A stretch of DNA of 64,000 bases from CAXTTV01 sp964247295 (GCA_964247295.1 CAXTTV010000001.1:12332-76331), one strand, 5' to 3'; counted from the first letter of the stretch, positions 24,519-34,315 are shown. Notes: generated by a model from the letters alone, not told the origin. Numbers and translations: made by a program.

Positions 24519-25910
24519 TTAGCGAGCTTTTTGGCGTGATCGGAACATCTCAACCACAAACGTCAGGGTTGTACCGGCGGCAACACTTGCCACAGTAAGA
24601 AGCGTATTATCGGAAGACGCTTTTCTTTGGCCCTCGTGATGGCGCTCCATCTTCTCCACAATCACCTGTGTTTTTTGACCATCCTGGTTTGATTGAGAAG
24701 ATTTGTTTTTTGAAGACTTCCCGCTCTTTGCGAGTTCTTGAGGGTTGGGATCAGTTGTATGAGCTTTATCCTCTTCATCCTGTTTAGAAGAATCGCCCTT
24801 GACAAACACCCCCTTCGGTTGGACATCTTTGTGGTCGGCAGCCGCCTGCTTCTGAATATCTTCTTCCGAAGTAGGCATATGGCTGGTCATCACATGGACC
24901 ATATTTACCAGCGTATCTGGAGTCTCAAGAACGCTCTCCGCGAAGAAAGCGTTTACCTCAGCCCCGAGCAGCAGAATCACCGCGAAGTAGTAGAAAAACG
25001 CGATCAGGATCAGAGCGAAGCCGACCTGTCCTACATAGCCATTAAGGAAGTGCGAGATGTAGATGGGGAAGAGGAGCAGATAGATCTGAGCCAGAACCGC
25101 AGCAACGATAGCGCCCTTCCAACTATTTTTAAAGCTAATTTTCTGATTAGGTACCACGATATAGATAGCCACAAACAAGAGGAACGAAGCCAGAACGCCA
25201 CCAATGGCAGAAATGATAGCCGTAAGCACAGGATTTTTCAGCAGTCCCCCGATGGGTGTCGAGCTGGCAGTGCTTTGAACAAGGCTAAACGCCAGCGTTG
25301 GGAGTGTTGAAGCAAAAATCATCACCGGTATCAGAAGCACAAAGATGAAAAGCATCCCCAGGGCCATCAGGTTCTGTTGAACAACCTTGCGCTGACGGAC
25401 GTGGTAGATGATCCCAAAGATGTATTCAATCAACACAAACAGGCGTGATCCACCAAAAAGAGCGGCCAGGATCGCGATAATTCCGATAAGCCCGGAGGCC
25501 TGATTAATGCGGAGCAGCACATTTTTGCTCAGGTTTGGATCGGAAGAGACCTGAGAGGGGAAAATGTGGACAATCTGATTCAGGACATCAGATTGAGCAT
25601 TAGGAGCGAGCCAGCCAAAAGCGAGCCCGATCAAAGCAATAATCGCGAAAGCGATCGGAACCATTGCCGTTAGCAAATTGTATGCCAGAGCGGCAGAAAA
25701 ATTCATAACACCATCGTTATTAAACTTTGTAAAAAACCCTTGTAGTGGTTTAACCCCTTTTTGGACAACATCTGATTTTTGTGCATCCTGGACAGGTTTA
25801 GAGTCGGTGATTTTCTTTAATGGTTCTGGTAATGCACCTTGCGAGCCATTCTTGTCAGGTCCATTGTTTTGCGAGGCGGTGCTTTTCGATTGAGCAGAAT
25901 CTGTTGCCAT
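24519..25910 (-). CDS. YihY/BrkB-family membrane protein with long hydrophilic tails
   Basis: 463 residues. The core (about residues 60-330) has six hydrophobic segments with the YihY pattern FNNDGVMNFSAALAYNLLTAMVPIA, GGSRLFVLIEYIFGIIYHVR and a final LLLGAEVNAFFAES. The N-terminal 60 residues are hydrophilic (Ser, Lys, Gln, Asp), and the C-terminal 120 are charged and Lys/Gln/Ser-rich before a last hydrophobic stretch (LLTVASVAAGTTLTFVVEMF). The family is widespread and its function is unsettled; older names linking it to RNase BN are wrong. The ATG at 25910 has AGGGAGGA upstream. It is monocistronic with its own terminator. Confidence 0.88.
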   Translation of the reverse strand: MATDSAQSKSTASQNNGPDKNGSQGALPEPLKKITDSKPVQDAQKSDVVQKGVKPLQGFFTKFNNDGVMNFSAALAYNLLTAMVPIAFAIIALIGLAFGWLAPNAQSDVLNQIVHIFPSQVSSDPNLSKNVLLRINQASGLIGIIAILAALFGGSRLFVLIEYIFGIIYHVRQRKVVQQNLMALGMLFIFVLLIPVMIFASTLPTLAFSLVQSTASSTPIGGLLKNPVLTAIISAIGGVLASFLLFVAIYIVVPNQKISFKNSWKGAIVAAVLAQIYLLLFPIYISHFLNGYVGQVGFALILIAFFYYFAVILLLGAEVNAFFAESVLETPDTLVNMVHVMTSHMPTSEEDIQKQAAADHKDVQPKGVFVKGDSSKQDEEDKAHTTDPNPQELAKSGKSSKNKSSQSNQDGQKTQVIVEKMERHHEGQRKASSDNTLLTVASVAAGTTLTFVVEMFRSRQKAR

Positions 25911-26154
25911 CGCTTGTCCTCCCTTTTGATCGTCAATTATGAATTGATCTGGATACTATTTTTAAGTCCTTATATGATCTTGAAGACGCATCCATAGAAA
26001 ATAAAAACATTACACTTGAGGTACGGTTGAAGTTTTGTACACGTTTCAAATGCTCTATAGTCCTTATGGTAGAGGAATAGTTACGCTTGTGACAGTATAG
26101 AACGTAGTGTAGTATATAGGGAGAAGTGTGAGAAAAGGATAGGAACAGGACTTT

Positions 26155-26433
26155 ATGCGTTCGCAACCGCCACCAAAATCAATTGCGGGCCTGCTCTGGA
26201 ACATTTTACGTTTAAGTGCGCGTATGGTTTGGGGAAGCCCGACAAACCAGGCGCGTGTCTTATTGGATAGACAAAAAGCTTTGAACGTATTAGGTTTACC
26301 AGTGAACGTGAGCAAAGAACAGATAAAACAGCGTTATCGGACCCTTGCCAAGGAGCATCATCCCGATCGTGGGGGCGATCGGGAGCAGATGCAACGAATT
26401 ATCGCGGCCTATCAGCTATTAATCAAAGAGTAA
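26155..26433 (+). CDS. Minimal J-domain protein
   Basis: 92 residues. A hydrophobic or amphipathic N-terminus (IAGLLWNILRLSARMVWG) precedes a C-terminal J domain with ALNVLGLPVNVSKEQIKQRYR and the essential HPD (KEHHPDRGGDREQMQRI). J domains stimulate DnaK ATPase. The absence of G/F, zinc-finger and C-terminal substrate domains makes it a specialised co-chaperone, possibly tethered by its N-terminus. Its stop codon directly abuts the stop of the convergent zinc-ribbon gene, with no spacer at all. The ATG at 26155 follows AGGAACAGGA. Confidence 0.85.
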   Translation: MRSQPPPKSIAGLLWNILRLSARMVWGSPTNQARVLLDRQKALNVLGLPVNVSKEQIKQRYRTLAKEHHPDRGGDREQMQRIIAAYQLLIKE

Positions 26434-27150
26434 TTAAGAGAGAGCGGCCCCACAATGGTTGCAGAAGCGTTTCCCGGAACGCGCGGGTGTTCCGCACTGA
26501 TCGCAGTACAGTGTTTCAACATTGGCTGATGAGGGATACCCTTGTGATTGAGTGGGTGATCCAGCAGTGGGAGGGGAATAGGTAGAGGGTGGATTTCCGC
26601 TCGCGGCCTGGGATGTAGCGGGAGAAGAGCTCTGTGATCCTTGAGCGGGATAGGAAGACTGGGGTGGAGTAGGAGAAGGCTGTTGAAGGGTCTCTTGAAC
26701 TGTTTTCGCCGCCTTCAGAGCCATCCCTCCAAGCGTCCCAGCGATCTTCAGCCCCCGCGCGATATCGTCCATATCAGCTTTCATACGATTGGCTGAAGGC
26801 AGAACGGTAGAGTCTGAAATCTTGTTGAAAAGATCCTTCTCAAGCTGGATACCGTCGCCATTAGGAGATATCTGCCCCTGCCGCCGGGACCCATCCTGGA
26901 AAAGCAGCATGAGCGTTGGGCCCTGAACCTGAAATGTCCCTTCGCCGCGTACCTCCACAGCCTGTGTTGAGAGCTGTTGCTTATTGATGAGCGATTGGGC
27001 AGCACTAGCCGCACGACTGCGATCCTGAACGATGAACAGAAATCTACCATCAGGATACAGTGTCAGTCGATCGATGCGTGACGTAAAGTAATCCAAGCCG
27101 ATACCAGAGCGATGCACACATTCGTATTGACCAGTAATCGGTTTTATCAT
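26434..27150 (-). CDS. Zinc-ribbon protein with Pro/Ser-rich linker
   Basis: 238 residues from ATG 27150-27148, with AAAGAGGC upstream. The N-terminal 130 residues look like a compact beta-rich domain (QYECVHRSGIGLDYFTSRI, LTLYPDGRFLFIVQDRSR). A Pro/Ser/Gln-rich linker follows. A C-terminal double CxxC zinc ribbon (YCDQCGTPARSGKRFCNHCG) ends the protein. Such ribbons usually mediate protein contacts. No function is known to me. It ends tail-to-tail with the J-domain gene, the two stops being adjacent. Confidence 0.75.
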   Translation of the reverse strand: MIKPITGQYECVHRSGIGLDYFTSRIDRLTLYPDGRFLFIVQDRSRAASAAQSLINKQQLSTQAVEVRGEGTFQVQGPTLMLLFQDGSRRQGQISPNGDGIQLEKDLFNKISDSTVLPSANRMKADMDDIARGLKIAGTLGGMALKAAKTVQETLQQPSPTPPQSSYPAQGSQSSSPATSQAASGNPPSTYSPPTAGSPTQSQGYPSSANVETLYCDQCGTPARSGKRFCNHCGAALS

Positions 27151-27272
27151 AAAAAAGCCTCTTTGATGTATAGACACGCCGGGCCTGAGCCTGTGATAGA
27201 AAGTCCATATCCATTATATCATTTTTGTCACTTTATAAGCTCAGAGGCCTATCAAAAGACACGCTATGAGAC

Positions 27273-28667
27273 TCAAATGGGCTCTTCTATCCGATAAGTG
27301 CTCTCAGCAGCAGAGGCCTCCTCAACCGTAACCGTCGCACTGGTAAAGGTCAGAGGAATACGGGCGAGCTTGCGAGTATAATTCAGCACATCCTCTCCCT
27401 CCTGCAATTTCCCTTTTTTGAGCAGGTGGCGTCCAAGTAGATCATGGGCGCGGATCTTCGCGGCCAGGCGATCTGTTGAGGAGAGTTCCGCGATTGCCGC
27501 CCGAAACGCGTTTTCAGCCTCCGTATCTTCAACCTTTTGTGTTTCCAGGATCTGGCCGAGCATCATCAGAGCCTCGGCCCGTCGAAGGATATAGCTATGT
27601 TGCGCAGCCTGTTGTGCCAGATGGACATGGATAAGAGCCTGTGGGAGATTTTTTGTCTGAAGTTCCAGTCCAGCGAGATAACAGGCCGCAGCGGAAACCA
27701 CATTCGCGCTTTCTCGGAGCGGTCGAAGATCATGAGGGGCTTGAGAAGCCTCAGAGAATGTTCGTTGTTCAAATACTGGTTGCCAGGTTTTCAACACGCC
27801 CTCAAGGCTAGAACGAGCCTGATCAATATGTCCGAGAGCCTGTTCGATCAATCCGATCTCGCAGGTCAGGAGGGCCGCGCGCAGCTTTTCGCCGATAGCA
27901 TAATAGAGAGCGATCGCGCTGCGTGTATGATCAAGAGCCATATGCATATTTGAATGAGCATAATGTTCTTCAGAAGTATTGTGGATTGTCGTACTATCTT
28001 GTTCAAAAATAACGAGAGCCAGGCCCCAGTGGGCTTCAGCGATATAGTGAAGGGGAGTATTGGAATTCATCATTCCCAAAGCCTTATGATACTGCTTGAA
28101 AGCATCCTCCAATTGTCCAAGTTCGCGGCTAGCCGCAGCCAGATGTAAATACAGCGTAATCACCTCGTGACGTTGTTCAGAGGAGATCGAGTCTGGTTGG
28201 ACGGTTACGGCATAGAGAAAGTCATGTTGAGCAGCAATAAACTGTCGAAGCTCAAAATAGCATTGTCCGCGCATAATCGCCATGCGCCAGCGCAGAGATG
28301 AAGGGACGCGAGCGATATTGAGATCGGCCAGAAGAGAAAGAGCCTCCTGAGGCTTCCCATTATCGAGAAGCACACTGGCCTCCGCGCGAATATCTTCACT
28401 TTGTCGATAGCGTTGAGCCTCAGCCTCACTTTCTCGGTGTTGCCGGGCTAGAGAAAAAAGATCGTCAAAAGATAATTTAAGCTGTTGAGCTAAAAAGTGT
28501 AAACTCTCAGTTGAAGGATCGACACGATTGCGTTCAATTTGAGAGATCAGACTGGTACTATAGCGATTGCCAGCAACTTCAGCCAGAGAGAGATGTAAAT
28601 TTTGGCGGGCTGCTCTGATCCGCCCTCCGAGAGTATCTGGAGAAACACACTTGGATGGTCGTGCCAT
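27273..28667 (-). CDS. XRE-family regulator with TPR repeats
   Basis: 464 residues from ATG 28667-28665, with AAGGATGCGGGAGGT upstream. Residues about 12-70 are an XRE helix-turn-helix (GGRIRAARQNLHLSLAEVA, STSLISQIERNRVDPSTESL). The remainder is helical with repeated TPR-like units (ALSLLADLNIARVPSSLRWR, CYFELRQFIAAQHDFLYAV, LGQLEDAFKQYHKALGMM). This layout is found in peptide-responsive RRNPP-like regulators and in Ktedonobacteria and Actinobacteria developmental regulators, where the TPR region binds a ligand or partner. A longer frame begins at 28772 but lacks a ribosome site. No target is adjacent. Confidence 0.85.
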   Translation of the reverse strand: MARPSKCVSPDTLGGRIRAARQNLHLSLAEVAGNRYSTSLISQIERNRVDPSTESLHFLAQQLKLSFDDLFSLARQHRESEAEAQRYRQSEDIRAEASVLLDNGKPQEALSLLADLNIARVPSSLRWRMAIMRGQCYFELRQFIAAQHDFLYAVTVQPDSISSEQRHEVITLYLHLAAASRELGQLEDAFKQYHKALGMMNSNTPLHYIAEAHWGLALVIFEQDSTTIHNTSEEHYAHSNMHMALDHTRSAIALYYAIGEKLRAALLTCEIGLIEQALGHIDQARSSLEGVLKTWQPVFEQRTFSEASQAPHDLRPLRESANVVSAAACYLAGLELQTKNLPQALIHVHLAQQAAQHSYILRRAEALMMLGQILETQKVEDTEAENAFRAAIAELSSTDRLAAKIRAHDLLGRHLLKKGKLQEGEDVLNYTRKLARIPLTFTSATVTVEEASAAESTYRIEEPI

Positions 28668-29116
28668 ACCTCCCGCATCCTTCCTTAGTGAAGATTGTCG
28701 TTGGTTTTTAGAATAGGAGCTATAATGATAAAATCGCCCGTAAATCTGGCTGTGTGCGTTTTTTACAAGCAATATGAATTATAATTGATCGTCTTCGTAA
28801 ACACAATACAATAACGGGGTAAATAGGTGGTAGAGGTAATAATTGTATATTTTCATTTGCATCTATAGATATTCGCAAAAAATGGACGATTTTGTAGGAA
28901 AGGATAGGAAAAACAGTTCTTTTTTTTGCTTGTGCTAGCGAAATTAAGGATAGACGTGTATCTTTGGAATGCCAGCGCTCACATGCCGGGCTCATATGCT
29001 TAAAGGATACCTGATGGTATTAGAACTTTTGGTCAAATGATCTCTTGACAATTTTATTCACAAGACTGTATGCTGAGAAAGCAAGAACTGCATCACGAAG
29101 AGAGGATTTAGGGTAG
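28668..29116. other. Divergent intergenic region between XRE-TPR and topoisomerase genes
   Basis: This 449-base A/T-rich spacer holds the topoisomerase promoter near its right end. A small dyad, ATACAAT (28806-28812) and ATTGTAT (28842-28848), lies in the middle and could be an XRE operator, though this is speculative. No RNA gene is seen. Confidence 0.45.
29045..29074 (+). promoter_or_regulatory. Sigma-A promoter of the topoisomerase operon
   Basis: A perfect -35 TTGACA (29045-29050), an 18-base spacer and -10 TATGCT (29069-29074) give a start near 29081, about 36 bases before the ATG. Confidence 0.7.
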
Positions 29117-31234
29117 ATGTCTCGTTCCCCCAAGGTATCCCCCGCTACTGAAGATGAGTCAGCAAAAGATATAGAACAATACTCACTTTTCACGGCGCGG
29201 AATAGTAGCGATACAACCGAAAACAACACAACTGAGAAGACAGAACTCCCGAAGAAAGCTGTTAAAGAGGCTGTGGTAGCCACGCGCTCGAAAAAAGAAG
29301 AGGCGTATTCAGCCGCTGATATCCAGGTCCTGGAGGGCCTGACCGCGATCAGACATCGCCCCGGTATGTACATTGGCTCGACCTCGACCTCCGGATTGCT
29401 GCACTTAATTTGGGAGGCATTGGACAATGCGGTTGATGAGGCCGTAGCGGGTTATGGAAAACATATCTGGGTCAGCGTGACCCGTGATGGATGGGTAGGT
29501 GTGAGGGATGAAGGGCGTGGTATGCCGTTTGATCCCATGCTTTATCAAGGGGACTACTTACCAGCGGCAACGATTATTCTCACGGTCCCCCATTCTGGCG
29601 GAAAGTTTGCTGAAGGGGCGTATAAGACGGCTGGTGGCTTACACGGGGTTGGTTCAACAGTGATCAACGCGCTGTCGGAGAAGTTGGAATTGACCATCTG
29701 GAAAGACGGTCAGCAATTTACACAAGTTTTTAGTCGTGGGACTGCCATGCCGCATATTATCTCGCCATGTGATCCCCGGCTTCATGGGACACAGTTGCGC
29801 TGGTTATATGATCAGACCGTGTTTGATGAGGATGCGTATTACTCGCCGGACGCAATTGTGAGTCGCTTAAAGGCATCCGCCTATCTTAACCGGGGGGTCT
29901 CCTTTCATCTAGACATGTGGGATGACAATCTCAACGAGCAGGTTGAGCAGGTATTTTACTCGCGAGACGGCCTGCCGGACTATGTAAGGGATCTCGCCAC
30001 CTCGGCCAGCTCACCCCTTTTCAAAGGGGTTGTTGGGATGGCGAAAGTGAAAGATGATGTGCAGGTAGAGGTAGCGGTTCAGCCCACCACAGGTTTTAAG
30101 ATCACCCTTTACAGTTATGCTAATGCAGTTCGGACGCGTGATGGTGGAGTGCATGAGACCGGCTTTAAGGCTGCCTTAACCAAAGTTGTGAATGATTTCG
30201 CGCTTAAATACAATGTAATTAAGAGCCGGGAAAAGGATGGTTTTAAGCCGGAAGTTATTCAGCAAGGACTGAACGCCGTAATCTCCGTGAAACTGACGAA
30301 CCCGCAGTTTCAGGGTCAGACCAAGGATCGCCTAAACAATGCTCCTGTCGAGGGTATTGTGCGTTCGATCGTTGACGAAGGGCTAAAAGATTGGTTTGAG
30401 AACAATCCTGGCCCTGGCAAAGATTGGCTCAAAAAGATTCTCCAGATGCAGAAGGCCCGCAATGAGGCTCAGCTTGTAGAGGAGCTGGCAAGGGCGGGGA
30501 CCAAGAAAAGCGGAGAGTTGATTGATACCACGCTTTCCAAAAAATTCTTGAAATGCAACACATCTGATCCCTCACGCTCAGAGTTGTTTATTGTTGAGGG
30601 AGACTCGGCTGGTGGTAGCGCTGGTCAGGGACGGTTCTCAGATTTTCAGGCGGTGCTTAAGCTAAAAGGCAAGCCCTTGAACGTGGCCAAGGCCGATCTT
30701 GAGCGTATCGTTGAGAATGAAGAGATTCGCACTATCATCAATGTGTTGGGGACTGGAACGCGCGATACCTTTGATGTCAACAATCTAAAATTTAATCGGG
30801 TCGTGATCGCGACCGATGCTGATGTGGATGGATTGCATATTCAATGTCTGTTGTTAACGCTTTTCTACCAGGAATTTAGCAATCTAGTAGAGCTGGGTCA
30901 TGTATACATTGCCTGTCCACCGCTTTATTCAGTGAAGTACAAAAGCAAAGTTGTCTGGTTGTTGGATGACGAAGCCCGACTGGAGTTTTTACGGACGCAT
31001 CGTGACGCTGAGAACCTGGAGTTTAAGCGCTTTAAGGGTCTTGGCGAGATGAACCCCAAGGAGTTGCGCGATACCGTGTTTGATACTCGGAGGCGCACCC
31101 TGAAACGCGTAACCATGGAGGACGCTGTGCTGGCCGCTCGTCTGGTGACCGAACTAATGGAAGATGAGAATGCCGAAGCCCGTCGCACCTTCCTGGCCGA
31201 GCATTCTCGAAAAATAAAAGAACTGGATGTCTAA
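29117..31234 (+). CDS. parE: Type IIA topoisomerase B subunit (ParE/GyrB)
   Basis: 705 residues. A 60-residue polar N-terminal extension precedes the GHKL ATPase (EALDNAVDEAVAGYGKHIW, VRDEGRGMPFDP, GGLHGVGSTVINALS). The transducer and TOPRIM domains follow (FIVEGDSAGGSAGQGR, then ATDADVDGLHIQCLLLTLF with the metal-binding DxDxD), ending with FKRFKGLGEMNPKELRDTVFD. The usual SAKQGR reads SAGQGR. It forms an operon with the A subunit, which starts inside its last codons. I favour ParE (topoisomerase IV-like) over GyrB because the partner lacks a good GyrA box; the distinction is uncertain. Confidence 0.85.
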   Translation: MSRSPKVSPATEDESAKDIEQYSLFTARNSSDTTENNTTEKTELPKKAVKEAVVATRSKKEEAYSAADIQVLEGLTAIRHRPGMYIGSTSTSGLLHLIWEALDNAVDEAVAGYGKHIWVSVTRDGWVGVRDEGRGMPFDPMLYQGDYLPAATIILTVPHSGGKFAEGAYKTAGGLHGVGSTVINALSEKLELTIWKDGQQFTQVFSRGTAMPHIISPCDPRLHGTQLRWLYDQTVFDEDAYYSPDAIVSRLKASAYLNRGVSFHLDMWDDNLNEQVEQVFYSRDGLPDYVRDLATSASSPLFKGVVGMAKVKDDVQVEVAVQPTTGFKITLYSYANAVRTRDGGVHETGFKAALTKVVNDFALKYNVIKSREKDGFKPEVIQQGLNAVISVKLTNPQFQGQTKDRLNNAPVEGIVRSIVDEGLKDWFENNPGPGKDWLKKILQMQKARNEAQLVEELARAGTKKSGELIDTTLSKKFLKCNTSDPSRSELFIVEGDSAGGSAGQGRFSDFQAVLKLKGKPLNVAKADLERIVENEEIRTIINVLGTGTRDTFDVNNLKFNRVVIATDADVDGLHIQCLLLTLFYQEFSNLVELGHVYIACPPLYSVKYKSKVVWLLDDEARLEFLRTHRDAENLEFKRFKGLGEMNPKELRDTVFDTRRRTLKRVTMEDAVLAARLVTELMEDENAEARRTFLAEHSRKIKELDV

Positions 31235-33722
31235 TGAGATGGCGAATACGACAACGACTGAAGCAGGGATCATTCGCGAAGAAGATTTTTCGGTAATCAT
31301 TGCGCAAGCCTTCGCGACCTACGGTCTTTCCGTAGTGACCGATCGTGCTTTGCCCGATGCCCGAGATGGACTGAAGCCGGTACAGCGGCGCATTCTAGCT
31401 GGAATGCGCGAGGCTCGTTATCTTTCCAGCCGTTCCACAGTCAAAAGTGCTGAGGTAGTGGGTTTAATTTTAGGCAGCTATCATCCCCATGGGGACGCCT
31501 CTGTGTATGAGGCGGCGGCCCGGCTCTCGCAGCCATTCACTATGCGGTATCCCTTGATCGAGGGTCAGGGGAATATGGGCAGTGAGGACGGAGATCCTCC
31601 GGCGGCCTATCGTTATACAGAGATGAGGCTTTCGCCTCTGGCCGAGGCCCTGATGGCCGACATGGAACGGGACACCGTTCCATTGCATCCAACGTACAAA
31701 CAGGACCCGAAGGTAGTTGAGCCGGATTATCTACCGGGCCGGATTCCCCCGGTTGTGAATCCTTCCAGCGGGATCGCTGTCGGTCTTTCTACCAATATAC
31801 CGCCGCACAATTTGGGCGAGGTTGTACGCGCCTGCATGGCCCTGCTCGACAAGCCTGAGATGTCGATTGAGGAGCTGATGACCTATATTCCGGGGCCCGA
31901 CTTCTCGCAGGGTGGTCGAGTGATGGGAATAGAGGGGATCAAAGATTATTTACGGACAGGAAAAGGTCGGATTTTAGTGCGGGCCGATGTTCGCCTGGAG
32001 GAGACGCCACGAAGCCGCTCACTGATTGTCACACAGACCCCACCCATCGGTCGTGATAAAGTGAAGGCCTCGATTGTGAAAGCCATCAACGCGCGAAAGC
32101 TTGAGGGGCTGATGCCCGATGTACGGGATGAGAGCGATACAGAGAAAGGCACGCGCATTGTCCTGGACCTGCGTAAGGACGCCGATCCTCTTCAGGTTTT
32201 AACTCAATTGTATAAAGAGACCGACCTTCAGGTCGCGCTCTCCTTCCAGATGGTTTACCTGTTTGGAGAGCCGATGCAAGCGGCTCGCCAGCCACGTCAG
32301 GTAGGGATGCGCGATCTGCTGAACTATTGGAACGCGCACCAACTGGACGTGTTAACGCGAAGGGCGCAGTTTGATCTGCGGAAGGCGGAGGATCGCCTAC
32401 ATGTTATTGAAGGGTTGATTGTTGGATCGGCGCATGCGGGAGAAATCGTCAAGATTTTCCAGGAGGCCGAAGACCGCGCAGCCGCTCGTAAGCAGATCGA
32501 GGAGCGTTACAGCCTGACGTCGGTCCAATCTGATGTGATCGCCTCGATGACCCTGTCTCAAGTGACGAAAATGGACGCAGGCAGGTACGCGAAAGAGCAG
32601 ACCGAGCTTCAAGAGCGGATTCAGGCGCTTAGGCAGCTCCTAGACGATCGGCGCGCCCTGGTTTCCTTACTCAAAAAAGAGATGCAGCAACTGGTCAAGC
32701 AATTCGGTGATGAGCGGAGAACCGTCATTGATCCAGAGTTAGCGACAAACCCAGTGACGAACATCCCACTCTTGCACGAGCGTCAGCCACTGTTGATCTC
32801 CTTGAGTCGCGGTGATCTGATCAAGTCGCTGTCTCCAGATGCGTATATACCGAAGAAGAACACCAGAGGGGTTTACACTCCCGTGCGGGGTGATGAGCAA
32901 GTACGTCAACTGGTTTTGACCTCGTCGTATGACTACCTGCTCTGTGTTTTCAATTCGGGGCGTGTGTATCAACTGGCGGCTCATCGAGTGCCGCAGATGA
33001 CGCGATCGGGGAAAGGTGAGCCTTTAAGCGACTTTCTCGACCTGGTGCCGGGTGAAGTTCTGATCGCGATGTTGCCTGTATCTTCTCATGACGATGACCG
33101 CTATCTCTTGACCTTTAGCCAGCAAGGGAAAGTCAAAAAATCGCCCTTAAGTGAGTACCGGATGGTAGATGTGGATGGTCTTCAGGATATGAAACTGGCC
33201 GAAGGGGATAGCGTGATTGCGGCCCTGATTTCTCAGGGGAAAGGCGAATACTTTGTGACAACCAATACTGCTCAGACCTTGCGCTTCGATGACGAGGCCG
33301 TAAGAGCTCAGGGACGGAGTGGTCAGGGAGTCGCGGCCATCGCGCTTTCCAAAGGAGCACAGGTTGTGAGCGCACTCTATCTAGATGAGCGGATACTGCT
33401 CAACGAGAGTTTAAGCTTCTTTATCATCACAGAGCAGGGAATGGGGAAACGTATTCCACTGGGCCAGTATCCTCAACGTGGTCGTGCCACCGGCGGCGTC
33501 TCCTCGATCGAGCTAAATGAGCAGGATCAGATCGCGCAGACGATGTTGGTGGACGAAGCGGATCAACTGTTGCTGGCCTGGAAGGGAACTGGAAGCGATC
33601 AGGCTGTGGTCATGCAAGCCGTTAATCTCAAGATGTTCCTACGAGCAGGACAGGGAGTCCGGATTTTGAGTGGGAGACTACAGTCCCTTTTAAAGCTGCC
33701 GTATATATCGCTTAATGACTAG
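31227..33722 (+). CDS. parC: Type IIA topoisomerase A subunit (ParC/GyrA)
   Basis: 831 residues. The winged-helix and tower breakage-reunion domain has DARDGLKPVQRRILAGM, SYHPHGDASVYEAAARLSQP, the catalytic tyrosine Y130 in AAYRYTEMRLSPLA, and GIAVGLSTNIPPHNLGE. A C-terminal pinwheel follows (GRVYQLAAHRVPQM, GYPQRG-type turns). The expected GyrA box (QRRGGKG) reads PQRGRATGG, which favours a decatenating topoisomerase IV role. The position equivalent to E. coli GyrA Ser83 is Ala91 and that of Asp87 is Glu95; Ala at the former is associated with lower quinolone sensitivity in other bacteria. Its ATG overlaps the parE stop by 8 bases. Confidence 0.85.
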   Translation: MSNEMANTTTTEAGIIREEDFSVIIAQAFATYGLSVVTDRALPDARDGLKPVQRRILAGMREARYLSSRSTVKSAEVVGLILGSYHPHGDASVYEAAARLSQPFTMRYPLIEGQGNMGSEDGDPPAAYRYTEMRLSPLAEALMADMERDTVPLHPTYKQDPKVVEPDYLPGRIPPVVNPSSGIAVGLSTNIPPHNLGEVVRACMALLDKPEMSIEELMTYIPGPDFSQGGRVMGIEGIKDYLRTGKGRILVRADVRLEETPRSRSLIVTQTPPIGRDKVKASIVKAINARKLEGLMPDVRDESDTEKGTRIVLDLRKDADPLQVLTQLYKETDLQVALSFQMVYLFGEPMQAARQPRQVGMRDLLNYWNAHQLDVLTRRAQFDLRKAEDRLHVIEGLIVGSAHAGEIVKIFQEAEDRAAARKQIEERYSLTSVQSDVIASMTLSQVTKMDAGRYAKEQTELQERIQALRQLLDDRRALVSLLKKEMQQLVKQFGDERRTVIDPELATNPVTNIPLLHERQPLLISLSRGDLIKSLSPDAYIPKKNTRGVYTPVRGDEQVRQLVLTSSYDYLLCVFNSGRVYQLAAHRVPQMTRSGKGEPLSDFLDLVPGEVLIAMLPVSSHDDDRYLLTFSQQGKVKKSPLSEYRMVDVDGLQDMKLAEGDSVIAALISQGKGEYFVTTNTAQTLRFDDEAVRAQGRSGQGVAAIALSKGAQVVSALYLDERILLNESLSFFIITEQGMGKRIPLGQYPQRGRATGGVSSIELNEQDQIAQTMLVDEADQLLLAWKGTGSDQAVVMQAVNLKMFLRAGQGVRILSGRLQSLLKLPYISLND

Positions 33723-33763
33723 AGCGTGTCCATCGATATCGACATTTAATCTGTTTCTGAGAG

Positions 33764-33798
33764 AGGTGACCAGCAAACAGCTTTCTGGTCACCTTTTT
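33764..33798 (+). terminator. Terminator of parE-parC
   Basis: AGGTGACCAG (33764-33773) and CTGGTCACCT (33785-33794) form a perfect 10-bp stem followed by TTTTT. The T-run overlaps the stop codon of the convergent gene. Confidence 0.9.
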
Positions 33799-34315
33799 AG
33801 CGACTGGTAAAAAAGTAGACCAGACCGAGGACGAGCAAGCCCAGACCAGGCATCCAGAGAGAAAGCATAAAGCCAATAAAGCCGGCAGGAAAAATATTGA
33901 GAGGCAGAAAAGCTTCGACCAGACCAACAGTCAGGACCAGGATTGCCGGACTGACCGCGCCCCGTCCCACCAAATCGCGTATCGTAGCGAAGGCGATTCC
34001 CAGCATAGAGATGCCGATTGCCAGGATAAAAGCAGCCAGTGTTTCACTGCCAGGTATAAGATGGCGGAAGATCAGATAGACCGCAACACCTAGTGGGGTA
34101 ATCATCCAGGCCGCAATGAGAAGCCGGTAGGGATAAATAACAGTTGAAAGCGCGAGCCCTAAACCCAGTACTGCGACGCCTACAGGATACTGAAGTGGAT
34201 CAGGACTGAAGATCCAGGCCACGATGAAGCTAAGCACCCCCATCATCATCAGCGCAAGTGCCTGCTGACGAGCCTTTTCCTTCCCAACTTTAAAAAGTGA
34301 TTGTAGTTGTGACAT
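33797..34315 (-). CDS. Small polytopic membrane protein, unknown
   Basis: 172 residues. A short basic amphipathic N-terminus (LQSLFKVGKEKARQQ) is followed by about six closely packed hydrophobic segments (LMMMGVLSFIVAWIFSP, GVAVLGLGLALSTVI, LAAFILAIGISMLGIAFA, AILVLTVGLVEAFLPL, GFIGFMLSLWMPGLGLLVLG). I do not recognise the family. It may be transcribed with the DUF4342-like gene upstream on the same strand, 116 bases away, although a weak hairpin lies between them. Confidence 0.7.
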   Translation of the reverse strand: MSQLQSLFKVGKEKARQQALALMMMGVLSFIVAWIFSPDPLQYPVGVAVLGLGLALSTVIYPYRLLIAAWMITPLGVAVYLIFRHLIPGSETLAAFILAIGISMLGIAFATIRDLVGRGAVSPAILVLTVGLVEAFLPLNIFPAGFIGFMLSLWMPGLGLLVLGLVYFFTSR

